This document shows, in pieces, positions 17,239 to 24,772 of a DNA stretch of 42,302 nucleotides. Below the pieces are notes generated by a model. The model was not told the origin of the DNA and made no database searches. It saw nothing but the letters and a program-made list of their open reading frames with translations. The translations under genes and the position numbers were made by a program. The stretch's first letter is position 1. Every line of letters begins with the position of its first letter. The DNA is from Sphingomonadales bacterium. Lineage in GTDB: Bacteria; Pseudomonadota; Alphaproteobacteria; Sphingomonadales; Sphingomonadaceae. The stretch lies in the NCBI GenBank assembly GCA_028870315.1, contig JAGWPW010000046.1, positions 1 through 42,302 on the forward strand, written 5' to 3'.

Positions 17239-17927
17239 CAGGCGGTCACCCCGACCAGTGCGCGGAACGCCTCGACCAGCGCGGCAACGCGGGCATCGGT
17301 CTTGAAGGCGGCGCGGTTGACGATCAGCCGCGCCGACACCTGGGTGATCACCGCGGTTTCGGCGAGCCCGTTCTCGGCGAGCGTGCGCCCGGTCGAGACG
17401 AGATCGACGATCCGGTCGGCCAGTCCGAGGCCCGGCGCCAGTTCCATCGCGCCATTGAGCTTGACCACCTCGGCCTGGATGCCCTGCGCCTCGAAATAGC
17501 CGCGCGTGACATGCGGATATTTGCTGGCGACGCGCAGATGGCTGGCGCTCGCGTCGCTGCCCGGTGCGCGCCCCTTGGGCTGCGCCACCGACAGCCGGCA
17601 ATGGCCGACATCGAGATCGACCGGCGCGTAAAGCTCGGAATAGGCGAATTCCTCGATCACGTCGGAGCCGACGATCCCCGCCTGTGCCGCGCCATGCGCG
17701 ACGAAGGTCGCGACATCGAAGGCGCGCACGCGGATGAGGTGCAGCGGGCTGCCGGCGAACCCTGCCGGGCAGGAAAAGGACAGCGCGCGCGAATGCTTGT
17801 CGTGAAAGGCGGCTTCGGGCACGACACCGGCGCGCTGCATCAGCGGCAGCACCTCATCGAGGATGCGGCCCTTGGGCACGGCGAAGGTCAGCGGTGCGGG
17901 CGCGGAGTCGGAGGTTGCGGCAGCCAT
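17238..17927 (-). CDS. hisG: ATP phosphoribosyltransferase, short form (HisG-S)
   Basis: The protein has 229 residues from the ATG at 17927 ([20 protein letters not shown]). An in-frame extension to 18215 runs antisense through the DUF2332 gene and is rejected. Motifs include [60 protein letters not shown] and the PRPP loop region [19 protein letters not shown]. The length fits the short HisG class, which lacks the C-terminal His-binding domain and works with HisZ. No hisZ is in this window. It is the first gene of hisG-hisD-nusB-thiL and diverges from the DUF2332 gene across 46 bp. Confidence 0.95.
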   Translation of the reverse strand: MAAATSDSAPAPLTFAVPKGRILDEVLPLMQRAGVVPEAAFHDKHSRALSFSCPAGFAGSPLHLIRVRAFDVATFVAHGAAQAGIVGSDVIEEFAYSELYAPVDLDVGHCRLSVAQPKGRAPGSDASASHLRVASKYPHVTRGYFEAQGIQAEVVKLNGAMELAPGLGLADRIVDLVSTGRTLAENGLAETAVITQVSARLIVNRAAFKTDARVAALVEAFRALVGVTA

Positions 17928-17973
17928 TGGCGCGGCGCTTAGGGCGGCTGGGGGCAAAGGGCAAGGAAGGCGG

Positions 17974-19044
17974 ATGACGGGCGACGCGGCGGTGGACAGG
18001 ATGGGCGCGCGCGACGTCGCGCAGGGGATCGCCTGGCAGGCCGAGCATGCCGCGCGCAACGATGCGCCGATCACCGCGCGCATCTGTCTTGCCCAGCTCG
18101 CGGTGATGCAGGGCGATACCGCGACCGGGCGGCGGATCAGCACCTGGCCGGGCGCGGTCATCGAGGATGCGCTGCCGCTGCGGCTGGCAGCCGCCTTCCA
18201 CCACCTCCATCTCACCGGCGCCGAGGCGCGGCTGACCCCGGTCTATACCGGTGCGATCACCGATCAGGCGGCGGTCGATGCCGCGGTGCTGGCGGTGGTG
18301 CGCGATCACGATGCCGCGCTGCTGCGCTGGCTCGACGGACCGCCGCAGACCAATGAGGCGGGTCGCTCGGCCTCGTTCATCGCCGCGCTCGCCTGGCTGT
18401 CCGGGCGCATCGGGCCGCGCTTCGAGATGAACGAGCTTGGGGCGAGCGCGGGCTGCAACACGATGATCGAGCGCTATCGCTACGAGCTTGGCGGCGTCGG
18501 CTTCGGCCCTGCCGGCTCGCCGGTGCGGATCGCGCCCGAGTGGCGCGGGCCGCCGCCGCCCGCGGCAGAGGTGACGATCGCCGCGATTTCCGGCTGCGAC
18601 CGCGCGCCGATCGACCTGGCCGATCGCGCGCAGGCGCTGCGCCTCAAAAGCTATATCTGGCCCGAGCAGCCCTTCCGGCTCGAACGACTCGACCAGATCA
18701 TCGCGCTCGCACAAGCGTCGCCGCCACGGCTGGTGCGCGCCGAAGCCGACGCCTGGGTGCCCGTGCGGCTTGCCGCACCGCAGCCCGCGGGGGTGACACG
18801 GGTCTTCTACCATTCGATCGTCTGGCAATATCTCGCCCCGGAGGCGCGGGCGCGGATCGAGGCGGCGCTGCGCGATGCCGGTGCGCGGGCGAGCGCGCAG
18901 CGCCCGCTCGCCTGGGTGATGCTGGAGACCAACCGCGCCACCTTCCGCCACGAGCTGCGCGTGCGCCATTGGCCGGGGCCTGCCGGCTGGACGCTGCTCG
19001 GCGAGGCGCAGGCGCATGGGGCGTGGGTGGAATGGCGGGGGTGA
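17974..19044 (+). CDS. DUF2332 family protein
   Basis: The protein has 356 residues from the ATG at 17974, which has a good ribosome site (AAGGAAGG). Motifs typical of the DUF2332 family are visible: [32 protein letters not shown], and [19 protein letters not shown] with LAWVMLETN near the end. The glycine-rich ELGASAGCN segment followed by an HSxxWQY motif suggests a methyltransferase-like fold, but no activity is known to me. It diverges from hisG and ends 241 bp before the next operon. Confidence 0.8.
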   Translation: MTGDAAVDRMGARDVAQGIAWQAEHAARNDAPITARICLAQLAVMQGDTATGRRISTWPGAVIEDALPLRLAAAFHHLHLTGAEARLTPVYTGAITDQAAVDAAVLAVVRDHDAALLRWLDGPPQTNEAGRSASFIAALAWLSGRIGPRFEMNELGASAGCNTMIERYRYELGGVGFGPAGSPVRIAPEWRGPPPPAAEVTIAAISGCDRAPIDLADRAQALRLKSYIWPEQPFRLERLDQIIALAQASPPRLVRAEADAWVPVRLAAPQPAGVTRVFYHSIVWQYLAPEARARIEAALRDAGARASAQRPLAWVMLETNRATFRHELRVRHWPGPAGWTLLGEAQAHGAWVEWRG

Positions 19045-19285
19045 TCTCACGCGAACCGGGCGCAGCTTGTGGCCATATCCGGGCGAGGGGGCATCCGGGT
19101 GAGGGGGCGACCGGCAGCTTGCCCATGCACCGGTTTTGCAAAAGGACCGGAGGACCTCGTTCACCCGACTAGCCGTTGTCACAGTCATGCGAGCAGAAGC
19201 GGGACGCTAGAGATCGCGCAAATCCGCGACTGCATCCGCCGGCACAACGCCTGCCGGTGCATGGCGCGGCAATCGGGAGATCGCG
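19045..19285. other. Intergenic leader before the catabolic-type gene run
   Basis: These 241 bp hold no convincing open frame. A small hairpin with arms CCGGT and ACCGG lies around 19133-19153, and AAGCGGGACGCTAGAGATCG lies nearer the next start. I cannot assign a promoter with confidence. The next gene has a usable ribosome site (GGGAG) about 10 bp before its ATG. Confidence 0.3.
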
Positions 19286-19921
19286 ATGATCCGCCATGTC
19301 GTGATGATCAAGTTCAAGCCGGATGCCGATCAGGCGAAGATCGACCTCTTTCTCCACGAGCTGAAGAAACTGCCGCATCTCAACCGCGAGGTGCGCGATT
19401 ACAGCCATGGCATGGTGGTGCAGCCGCGCTACCATTCGGGCGACTTCGATTTCGCCAATTGCTGCGATATCGACAGCTATGCGGCGATGGAGCGCTACAT
19501 GTCGCATTGGGCGCATCTCAGGATGACGCCCTTCCTGCCCGACATTCTCGAAAACATGCTCTCCTTCGACTGGGAGATCGATTACCATGGCCCCGCCTTC
19601 GACGACGCGCTCGCCGCCGAGGAGGCCGAAAAGGAGCGGCTGCGCGTCCTGCCGCGCCATCCCGATCCGGCCAAGGCCTATGTCCCCGAAGTGCGCGGCC
19701 AGACGCGCGCGCGGGCGAAGGAGATGCTCGCCGCGGTCGGGCTGGTGCTCGCGGCCGAGGAGGACGAGATCATCGGCTCGGTCTGGGCGCCCGACCGCAT
19801 CATGTTCCAGTCCCCCGACCATGGTGCCGAGGTGGACAGGGGCGCCGCGGTGCGGATCGGCATCACCGGCAACTGGCTGACCGGCCCCGCGGTTCCCGCG
19901 GGCGATGCCCCGGCCTGGTAG
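19286..19921 (+). CDS. Dabb-domain protein fused to a PASTA domain
   Basis: The protein has 211 residues. Residues 1-100 are a stress-responsive A/B barrel (Dabb): MIRHVVMIKFKPDADQAKID, then a long helix and strands to YMSHWAHLRMTPFLPDI. After a charged linker (108-130), residues 133-194 match a PASTA domain closely: VPEVRGQTRARAKEMLAAVG, an acidic strand, then RIMFQSPDHGAEVDRGAAVR. PASTA domains normally sit outside the cell on Ser/Thr kinases and penicillin-binding proteins. Here there is no signal peptide or membrane helix, so the protein should be cytoplasmic. Its ligand is unknown. It heads the plus-strand run through 21875. Confidence 0.85.
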   Translation: MIRHVVMIKFKPDADQAKIDLFLHELKKLPHLNREVRDYSHGMVVQPRYHSGDFDFANCCDIDSYAAMERYMSHWAHLRMTPFLPDILENMLSFDWEIDYHGPAFDDALAAEEAEKERLRVLPRHPDPAKAYVPEVRGQTRARAKEMLAAVGLVLAAEEDEIIGSVWAPDRIMFQSPDHGAEVDRGAAVRIGITGNWLTGPAVPAGDAPAW

Positions 19922-19952
19922 CCGCGCATATCATCAGGAAGACAGGACGGGC

Positions 19953-20255
19953 ATGATCATCCTTGCCGGACAATTGCGGACCAGCCCCGAATGCCTCGGC
20001 GAATTTGTCGCCGCGCTCGCCGCGCTCGTCGCGCCGACGCGCGGTGAGGACGGCTGCCTCGCCTATCATTTCGCGATCGACGATGCGGCGGCGGGCAGCG
20101 TGCTCGTCTATGAGCGCTGGCGCGACCAGGCCGCGCTCTCGACGCATCTCGCGCAGCCTTCGGTCACCGGCGTGCTCGGCGCCTGGGCGGCGCGGATCGA
20201 CACCTCGGGGGTGCGCAAGTTCGACGCCGCCAACGAGCGCGGCTTCCTCGACTGA
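19953..20255 (+). CDS. Antibiotic biosynthesis monooxygenase (ABM)-domain protein
   Basis: The protein has 100 residues from the ATG at 19953 (MIILAGQLRTSPECLGEFVA). It is a single ferredoxin-like ABM barrel: a first strand, a helix (FVAALAALVAPTRGEDGCLAYHF), then SVLVYERWRDQAALSTHLAQP. This is the usual family pattern with an E-x-W and a following H. Relatives are cofactor-free monooxygenases, dimerisation modules or heme-degrading enzymes. It lies 31 bp after the Dabb-PASTA gene. Two consecutive alpha/beta-barrel genes suggest handling of a hydrophobic or aromatic compound. Confidence 0.85.
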   Translation: MIILAGQLRTSPECLGEFVAALAALVAPTRGEDGCLAYHFAIDDAAAGSVLVYERWRDQAALSTHLAQPSVTGVLGAWAARIDTSGVRKFDAANERGFLD

Positions 20256-20293
20256 GGCCGCCGGCTCCATCCGCCGCTTTTGGGAGAGAAAAG

Positions 20294-21349
20294 ATGAACA
20301 ACCGCCGTATCGTGCTCGCGTCGCGCCCGACAGGGCTGCCCGTGCCCGAAAATTTCCGGGTCGAGGAGGCACCGATCCCCGAGCCTGGCGAGGGGCAGGT
20401 GCTGCTCGAAAACCAGGTGTTCGCCATCGACCCCGCGGTCCGCGGCATGCTCGACGATGTGAAAAGCTATCTGCCGTCGGTGCCGCTTGGCGGCCTCATC
20501 CCGACGATGGTGCTGGGGCGGGTGGTGAAGTCGCGCAACCCCGGTTTCCGCGAAGGCGATTACGGCCGCGCCTTCATCGGCTGGGAAACCCATTCGGTGA
20601 TCGCCCCCGGCGCGGTCGGCTTCGAGAATGTCCGGGTCGCCGCCGACCTGCCGCTCACCGCCTATATGGGCGCCTGCGGCTGGTCGGGGATCACCGCCTA
20701 TGTCGGGCTCAAGCGTTTCGGCGAGATGCGCAGCGGCGACGAGGTGCTGATGAGCGCGGCGGCGGGTGCGGTCGGCTCGGTCGGCGGGCAGATCGCCCGG
20801 CTCTCGGGCTGCCGGGTCGTCGGCACGGTCGGCAGCGAGGACAAGGCGCGGATCGTCACCGGGACGCTGGGCATGCACGGCGCGATCAATTACCGCGCCT
20901 GCGACAGTCTCGATGCCGAGATCGCCCGCCATTTCCCCGATGGCATCGATCTGTATTTCGACAATGTCGGCGGGATCACCCTCGATACGGTGCTGCCGCG
21001 GATGAAGCCCTTCGGGCGCATTCCGGTGTGCGGAATGATCGCCAATTACAACCACCAGACCGATCCCTATCGCCTGCGCAACATCTGGCAGGTGCTGGTC
21101 AACCGCATCACGATGCGCGGCTTTCTCGCCTATGAGGCGCTCGACATGCTGCACGAGGCCGAGAATGCGCTTGCGGACTGGGTGCGCACCGGCCAGCTCA
21201 TCGCCACCGAGAATGTCGCGACCGGGCTCGATGCCGCGCCCGGCGCCTTCATCCGGCTGATGGCGGGCGAGACCACCGGCAAGACGCTGGTGCGGCTCGA
21301 CGAGACCGTCTCGACGCTCGCCGGCTGGACGCCGCCCGGCCATGGCTGA
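20294..21349 (+). CDS. MDR-family NADP-dependent oxidoreductase (leukotriene B4 dehydrogenase/CurA-like)
   Basis: This 351-residue protein belongs to the zinc-free medium-chain reductases. The N-terminus reads NRRIVLASRPTGLPVPENF and DPAVRGMLDD. The nucleotide-binding core has VLMSAAAGAVGSVGGQIARL, then CRVVGTVGSEDKA, and IDLYFDNVGGITLDTVLPRM with GRIPVCGMIANYN. Such enzymes reduce alpha,beta-unsaturated carbonyls with NADPH. Its stop overlaps the start of the next gene by 8 bp, so the two are translationally coupled. Confidence 0.92.
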   Translation: MNNRRIVLASRPTGLPVPENFRVEEAPIPEPGEGQVLLENQVFAIDPAVRGMLDDVKSYLPSVPLGGLIPTMVLGRVVKSRNPGFREGDYGRAFIGWETHSVIAPGAVGFENVRVAADLPLTAYMGACGWSGITAYVGLKRFGEMRSGDEVLMSAAAGAVGSVGGQIARLSGCRVVGTVGSEDKARIVTGTLGMHGAINYRACDSLDAEIARHFPDGIDLYFDNVGGITLDTVLPRMKPFGRIPVCGMIANYNHQTDPYRLRNIWQVLVNRITMRGFLAYEALDMLHEAENALADWVRTGQLIATENVATGLDAAPGAFIRLMAGETTGKTLVRLDETVSTLAGWTPPGHG

Positions 21350-21875
21350 TACCGGCGGCCCGGCGGCGCTCGATGCGCTTCTCGATCGCGCGCGGCTCGC
21401 CGAACTCGTCGCCGACTATGCGCATCTTCTCGACTGGGTGGACTGGGACGGGCTCGATGCGCTGTTCTGGCCTGACGCCCACTTCGACTTCGGCATGTTC
21501 AAGGGCGATCTTGGCGCCTACCGCGAATTCGTCGTCGCGCTCGAGGAGGGCTATGCGCGGCGGCTCCACATGTTCGGCCTGCCCGCGATCCGTCTTGCCG
21601 GGGACCGCGCGCGGGTCGATGCGGGCAGCGTGATCGTCTGTCGCAGCGATGCGCCCGCGCCCGGCATCGACGACATTTTCTGGGGCCGCTACCTGCTCGA
21701 TGCCGAAAGGCGGGGCGGCGAATGGCGGCTGTCGGGCCTCGTCTATGTCCTCAACCTGTTCGATCGCGCGCGCCGCGCGGCCGACGACCGCGACGGACCG
21801 ATGAATTTCGGCGACGGCCTTTCGCCGCGCCATCCCTTCGCGCTTCGCGGTGCGATGACCGGCGAGCCGCGCTGA
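21342..21875 (+). CDS. NTF2-like / SnoaL-like fold protein
   Basis: The protein has 177 residues. The N-terminal helices and first strand read ARLAELVADYAHLLDWVDWD then LFWPDAHFDFG, as in SnoaL_4-type proteins. RRLHMFGLPAIRLAGDRARV and FWGRYLLDAERRGGEWRLSG complete the cone-shaped barrel. Members are small dehydratases, ketosteroid-isomerase-like enzymes or binding proteins. The catalytic residues cannot be assigned here. The start overlaps the upstream reductase gene. Confidence 0.82.
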   Translation: MADTGGPAALDALLDRARLAELVADYAHLLDWVDWDGLDALFWPDAHFDFGMFKGDLGAYREFVVALEEGYARRLHMFGLPAIRLAGDRARVDAGSVIVCRSDAPAPGIDDIFWGRYLLDAERRGGEWRLSGLVYVLNLFDRARRAADDRDGPMNFGDGLSPRHPFALRGAMTGEPR

Positions 21876-21887
21876 TCGGGTTGGCGC

Positions 21888-21965
21888 CTAGTGGTCCGAT
21901 TCTGACATTTGCATCCGCCATCGGCCGGGTGGTGTGCAAATGTCAGAATCTTCAAGGACCACTAG
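21888..21965. repeat. Cruciform element 1 with CTAGTG...CACTAG ends
   Basis: CTAGTGGTCC (21888-21897) pairs with GGACCACTAG (21956-21965). GATTCTGACATTTGCA (21898-21913) pairs perfectly with TGCAAATGTCAGAATC (21935-21950). The unpaired bulge is TTCAA. The 21-nt loop is GC-rich. The element is in the gap after the NTF2-like gene, 12 bp before a second copy of the same architecture. Confidence 0.7.
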
Positions 21966-21977
21966 AAACTTATGATT

Positions 21978-22056
21978 CTAGTGAATTTTCTGATTTTGAC
22001 ATTTGCGACCGTCCTGGCCGGCCAGCGGGATGCAAATGTCAAAACCAATCCACTAG
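21978..22056. repeat. Cruciform element 2 with CTAGTG...CACTAG ends
   Basis: CTAGTG (21978-21983) pairs with CACTAG (22051-22056), and TTTTGACATTTGC (21994-22006) pairs perfectly with GCAAATGTCAAAA (22032-22044). The loop contains the palindrome CTGGCCGGCCAG (22014-22025). It shares its termini, the TGACATTTGC arms and the GC-rich centre with element 1. The flavoprotein start is 101 bp downstream. Confidence 0.7.
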
Positions 22057-22156
22057 GACATTGTGCAGTGGCGGCTTGTCCTGCGCGGAAACTACGGTGC
22101 CAGCAGCAATCCGGGTCGATAGCGCCGGGACATTCCAGCGATCGGAGAGAGGAACG

Positions 22157-23809
22157 ATGAGCCAAGACCCCCAATGGGACCGCGAGGCCGATGTCGTCGT
22201 TCTGGGCTCGGGCGGCGCGGCGCTGACCGCGGCGATCTCGGCGCATGACTTCGGCGCGAAGGAGGTCGTCATCCTCGAAAAATCGGGGATGGTCGGCGGC
22301 ACCACCGCGATGTCGGGCGGGATGCTGTGGATTCCGGGCAATCTCTATGCGGTGGAAGCCGGTATCGAGGATTCGGACGAGGATGTCGTTGCCTATCTCG
22401 ATGCGCTCGCCCCCGATGCGCTCGATCCCGACACGCTCGGCGCCTTCCTCGAAAACGGCCCGGAAATGATCCGCTATTTCCGCGAGAAAACCCCGGTCCG
22501 CTTCCACGCCTATGCCGATTTCCCCGACTACCAGCCCTATATGCCTGGCGCCAGGCCCGACGGCGGCCGCTCGCTGGACAACGAGGCCTTCTCCTTCAAG
22601 GCGCTCGGCAAATGGGCGGCGCGGGTCAATCCCACCAAGATGGCCTATCCGGTGCGCGGCAGCCTCAAGGAAGCGATCGACGGCTCGCTCGATGCCGCCA
22701 CCCTAGCCGAGCGCGAGGAGGGCGATTTCCGCGGGCTGGGGCAGGCGCTGATCGGATCGCTGCTGAAGGCGGTGCTCGACCGCGCGATCCCGATCGAGTT
22801 CGAGAAGCGCGCGCGCAAGCTGGTCAAGGATGGCGAGCGCGTCACCGGTGTCATCGCCGAGGATGCGCAGGGCCGCGACTATCGCGTGCGCGCGCGGCGC
22901 GGCGTGGTCATCGCCACCGGCGGCTTCGAATGGAACGAGATGCTGGTCAAGGCCTTCCTGCGCGGCCCGCTCACCGGGCCGGTCAGCGTGCCCGAGAACG
23001 AGGGCGATGGCCTCGTCATGGCGATCGAGGCCGGCGCGCAGCTCGGCAACATGCAGAATGCCTTCTGGCAGCAGAGCGTGCTCGAAATGAAACCGCAGCA
23101 TCGCGCCGCCAAGCCCAACTACATGCTGGGTTCGGACGAGCGCGCGCGCCCCGGCGCGATCCTCGTCAACCGCGCCGGCAAGCGCTTCGTCAACGAGGCG
23201 GCCAATTACAACGCCATGGGCAAGGCGCTTCACGCCTTCGATGCCGGCACGCACAGCTATGCGAACCTTCCCTACTGGCTGATCCTCGACCAGCGCTACA
23301 AGGACAAATACCCCACCTTCACCTCGATGCCGGGATCGCCGATCCCGTCCTATATGATGCAGGCCGACACGCTGGAGGCGCTTGCCGCCAGGGCGGGGAT
23401 CGACCCTGCCGGGCTGACCGCCACGGTGGCGCGGTTCAACGAACTCGTCCGCAAGGGGCACGATGACGATTTCAACCGGGGCGACAACAGCTACGACAAT
23501 TTCTACATGTGGGGCGATCCCGCCTTCGAGCCACCCTATCGCACGCTGGGGGTGATCGACCGCGGGCCGTTCTATGCGGTGAAGATGGAATCGGGCGCGC
23601 TCGGCACCTGTGGTGGCCCGAAGACCAATGGCGAGGCGCAGGTGCTCGACTGGACGGGAAATCCGATCCCCGGACTCTATGCGGCCGGCAACGCCATGGC
23701 GGCGGTGCTGGGCGAGGCCTATGGCGGCGCCGGCGGCACGCTGGGTCCGGGCATGACCTTCGGCTATATCGCCGGGCGCCACCTCGGGCGGCATATTCCC
23801 AACCGCTAG
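22157..23809 (+). CDS. FAD-dependent 3-ketosteroid dehydrogenase-like oxidoreductase
   Basis: The protein has 550 residues from the ATG at 22157, which has GAGAGAGGA upstream; the frame stays open to 21722 through the cruciforms. It shows a dinucleotide-binding N-terminus (DVVVLGSGGAALTAAISAHD) and GGTTAMSGGMLWIPGN, a mid-protein VIATGGFEWN, and the FAD-binding C-terminus PFYAVKMESGALGTCGGPKT, then IPGLYAAGNAMAAVLGEAYG. This is the FAD_binding_2 fold of 3-ketosteroid-delta1-dehydrogenases and fumarate reductase-like enzymes. The Tyr in EAYGG aligns with the catalytic Tyr before PGPG in KstD, but the Pro is replaced by Gly. The substrate is unproven. Confidence 0.87.
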   Translation: MSQDPQWDREADVVVLGSGGAALTAAISAHDFGAKEVVILEKSGMVGGTTAMSGGMLWIPGNLYAVEAGIEDSDEDVVAYLDALAPDALDPDTLGAFLENGPEMIRYFREKTPVRFHAYADFPDYQPYMPGARPDGGRSLDNEAFSFKALGKWAARVNPTKMAYPVRGSLKEAIDGSLDAATLAEREEGDFRGLGQALIGSLLKAVLDRAIPIEFEKRARKLVKDGERVTGVIAEDAQGRDYRVRARRGVVIATGGFEWNEMLVKAFLRGPLTGPVSVPENEGDGLVMAIEAGAQLGNMQNAFWQQSVLEMKPQHRAAKPNYMLGSDERARPGAILVNRAGKRFVNEAANYNAMGKALHAFDAGTHSYANLPYWLILDQRYKDKYPTFTSMPGSPIPSYMMQADTLEALAARAGIDPAGLTATVARFNELVRKGHDDDFNRGDNSYDNFYMWGDPAFEPPYRTLGVIDRGPFYAVKMESGALGTCGGPKTNGEAQVLDWTGNPIPGLYAAGNAMAAVLGEAYGGAGGTLGPGMTFGYIAGRHLGRHIPNR

Positions 23810-23814
23810 CGCTG

Positions 23815-23826
23815 AATGCGTGATTT
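23815..23826. repeat. Single arm of the AATGCGTGATTT repeat family
   Basis: AATGCGTGATTT starts 6 bp after the flavoprotein stop. Identical arms lie at 27195 and 34727, where the second arm makes a hairpin. No second arm is present here. Confidence 0.4.
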
Positions 23827-23924
23827 CCCAAACCCTGTCGGATGGCCGCATCCGGTGTCACTGGCGCTTACACATCGGTCATGGCTAATAAATAATTGAC
23901 CATATTTTCAATTTGAATCGCAAA

Positions 23925-23940
23925 TGGCACGGAACTTGCT
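23925..23940 (+). promoter_or_regulatory. Sigma-54 (RpoN) promoter
   Basis: TGGCACGGAACTTGCT matches the sigma-54 consensus TGGCACG-N4-TTGCW exactly, with the GG and GC elements 10 bp apart. Transcription would start near 23951, leaving a leader of about 75 nt to the CTERM protein gene. The surrounding 60 bp are AT-rich, unlike the rest of the window. Sigma-54 control of PEP-CTERM genes through PrsK/PrsR-type regulators is known in other bacteria. Confidence 0.8.
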
Positions 23941-24026
23941 TTGAATGTGACGCAAGCAGCGTAACCGCATGGCGACACCCGCTTACCGGTTGCCCTGACA
24001 TTGATCGAGCATTCAGGAGGTATGGC

Positions 24027-24644
24027 ATGAAGCCGTTGATCGTCACGATGTCGCTGATCGGAATCGCGCTGGCCGCCCAGCCGGCTCAGGCCAGTCCGCT
24101 CGCTGCTTGCAGGGCGGGGGATATCAGTTCCACCATGTCGCCGTTTACCGATTTCGCGATGACGAGCTGCCAAGGATTTGATGCAGGAAATCTCCTGAAC
24201 AACAAGTCGTCCAATGTGACGGCGCAGATCGCCGACGTCAACGGCCTGCTCGATGCGGCCGGGTTGGGGGCTTACGACTTTACTAAGAATACATTCAATT
24301 TTGGCAGTTTGCCGGCGGCAACCTATTCCAAATCATCTAATTCGATCAGTTTTCCTGATCCCCTGAGCGGGATGACGCTGATCGGCATTCATTATGGCAA
24401 GGGCAACAGCAGTAACGGCCCGGGGGGTGAGGCCACCGAGTTTTTGCTGTTCAATGCGGGAACCGATCTGAGCAAAATCTATCTGTATTACGGAACTTTT
24501 TCCAACGCGGTGCTGTATGGCACCGATTTGCGGGCGGTTCCCGAACCGGCTAGCTGGGCGATGATGCTCACCGGTATGGGGGCGATCGGTTTCGCCATGC
24601 GGCGCCGGGCCAAGGTCCGCGTGTCGCATGCCGGCATGGCCTGA
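24027..24644 (+). CDS. PEPxxWA-CTERM sorting-domain surface protein
   Basis: The protein has 205 residues from the ATG at 24027, with an ideal ribosome site (AGGAGG, 6-nt spacing). A signal peptide (LIVTMSLIGIALAAQPAQA) is followed by a secreted body (two Cys, many Asn/Ser/Gly) with SGMTLIGIHYGKGN and TDLSKIYLYYG. The C-terminus has the full sorting tripartite signal VPEPASWAMMLTGMGAIGFA followed by MRRRAK. That is a PEP motif, a membrane helix and a basic tail, predicted to be processed by an exosortase; none is encoded here. It is probably exported to the outer surface or matrix. Base composition is more AT-rich than its neighbours. Confidence 0.93.
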   Translation: MKPLIVTMSLIGIALAAQPAQASPLAACRAGDISSTMSPFTDFAMTSCQGFDAGNLLNNKSSNVTAQIADVNGLLDAAGLGAYDFTKNTFNFGSLPAATYSKSSNSISFPDPLSGMTLIGIHYGKGNSSNGPGGEATEFLLFNAGTDLSKIYLYYGTFSNAVLYGTDLRAVPEPASWAMMLTGMGAIGFAMRRRAKVRVSHAGMA

Positions 24645-24676
24645 TCGAGGCTGACCCGATCCTGGCGGCGCGGTCA

Positions 24677-24734
24677 GAGCATCGCGCCGAAGGCGGGATC
24701 CGGTTACGGCCTTCGTTTCGGCAAGAAGCGATGT
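24677..24734. repeat. Palindromic intergenic repeat (GAGCATCG family)
   Basis: GAGCATCGCGCCGAA (24677-24691) is partly complementary to TTCGGCAAGAAGCGATGT (24717-24734), with GGATCCGGTT in the centre. It lies between the convergent CTERM and P-type ATPase genes. Its left half matches 34663-34682 and its right half matches 14561-14580. Confidence 0.6.
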
Positions 24735-24772
24735 GACAACCAAGACCTGCCCGGTGCCAACCGCACCGCGCA

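Noticed and set aside
21722..22156. Upstream extension of the flavoprotein frame
   Set aside because: It crosses the NTF2-like gene and both cruciforms; the ATG at 22157 has a good ribosome site and gives the normal family N-terminus.
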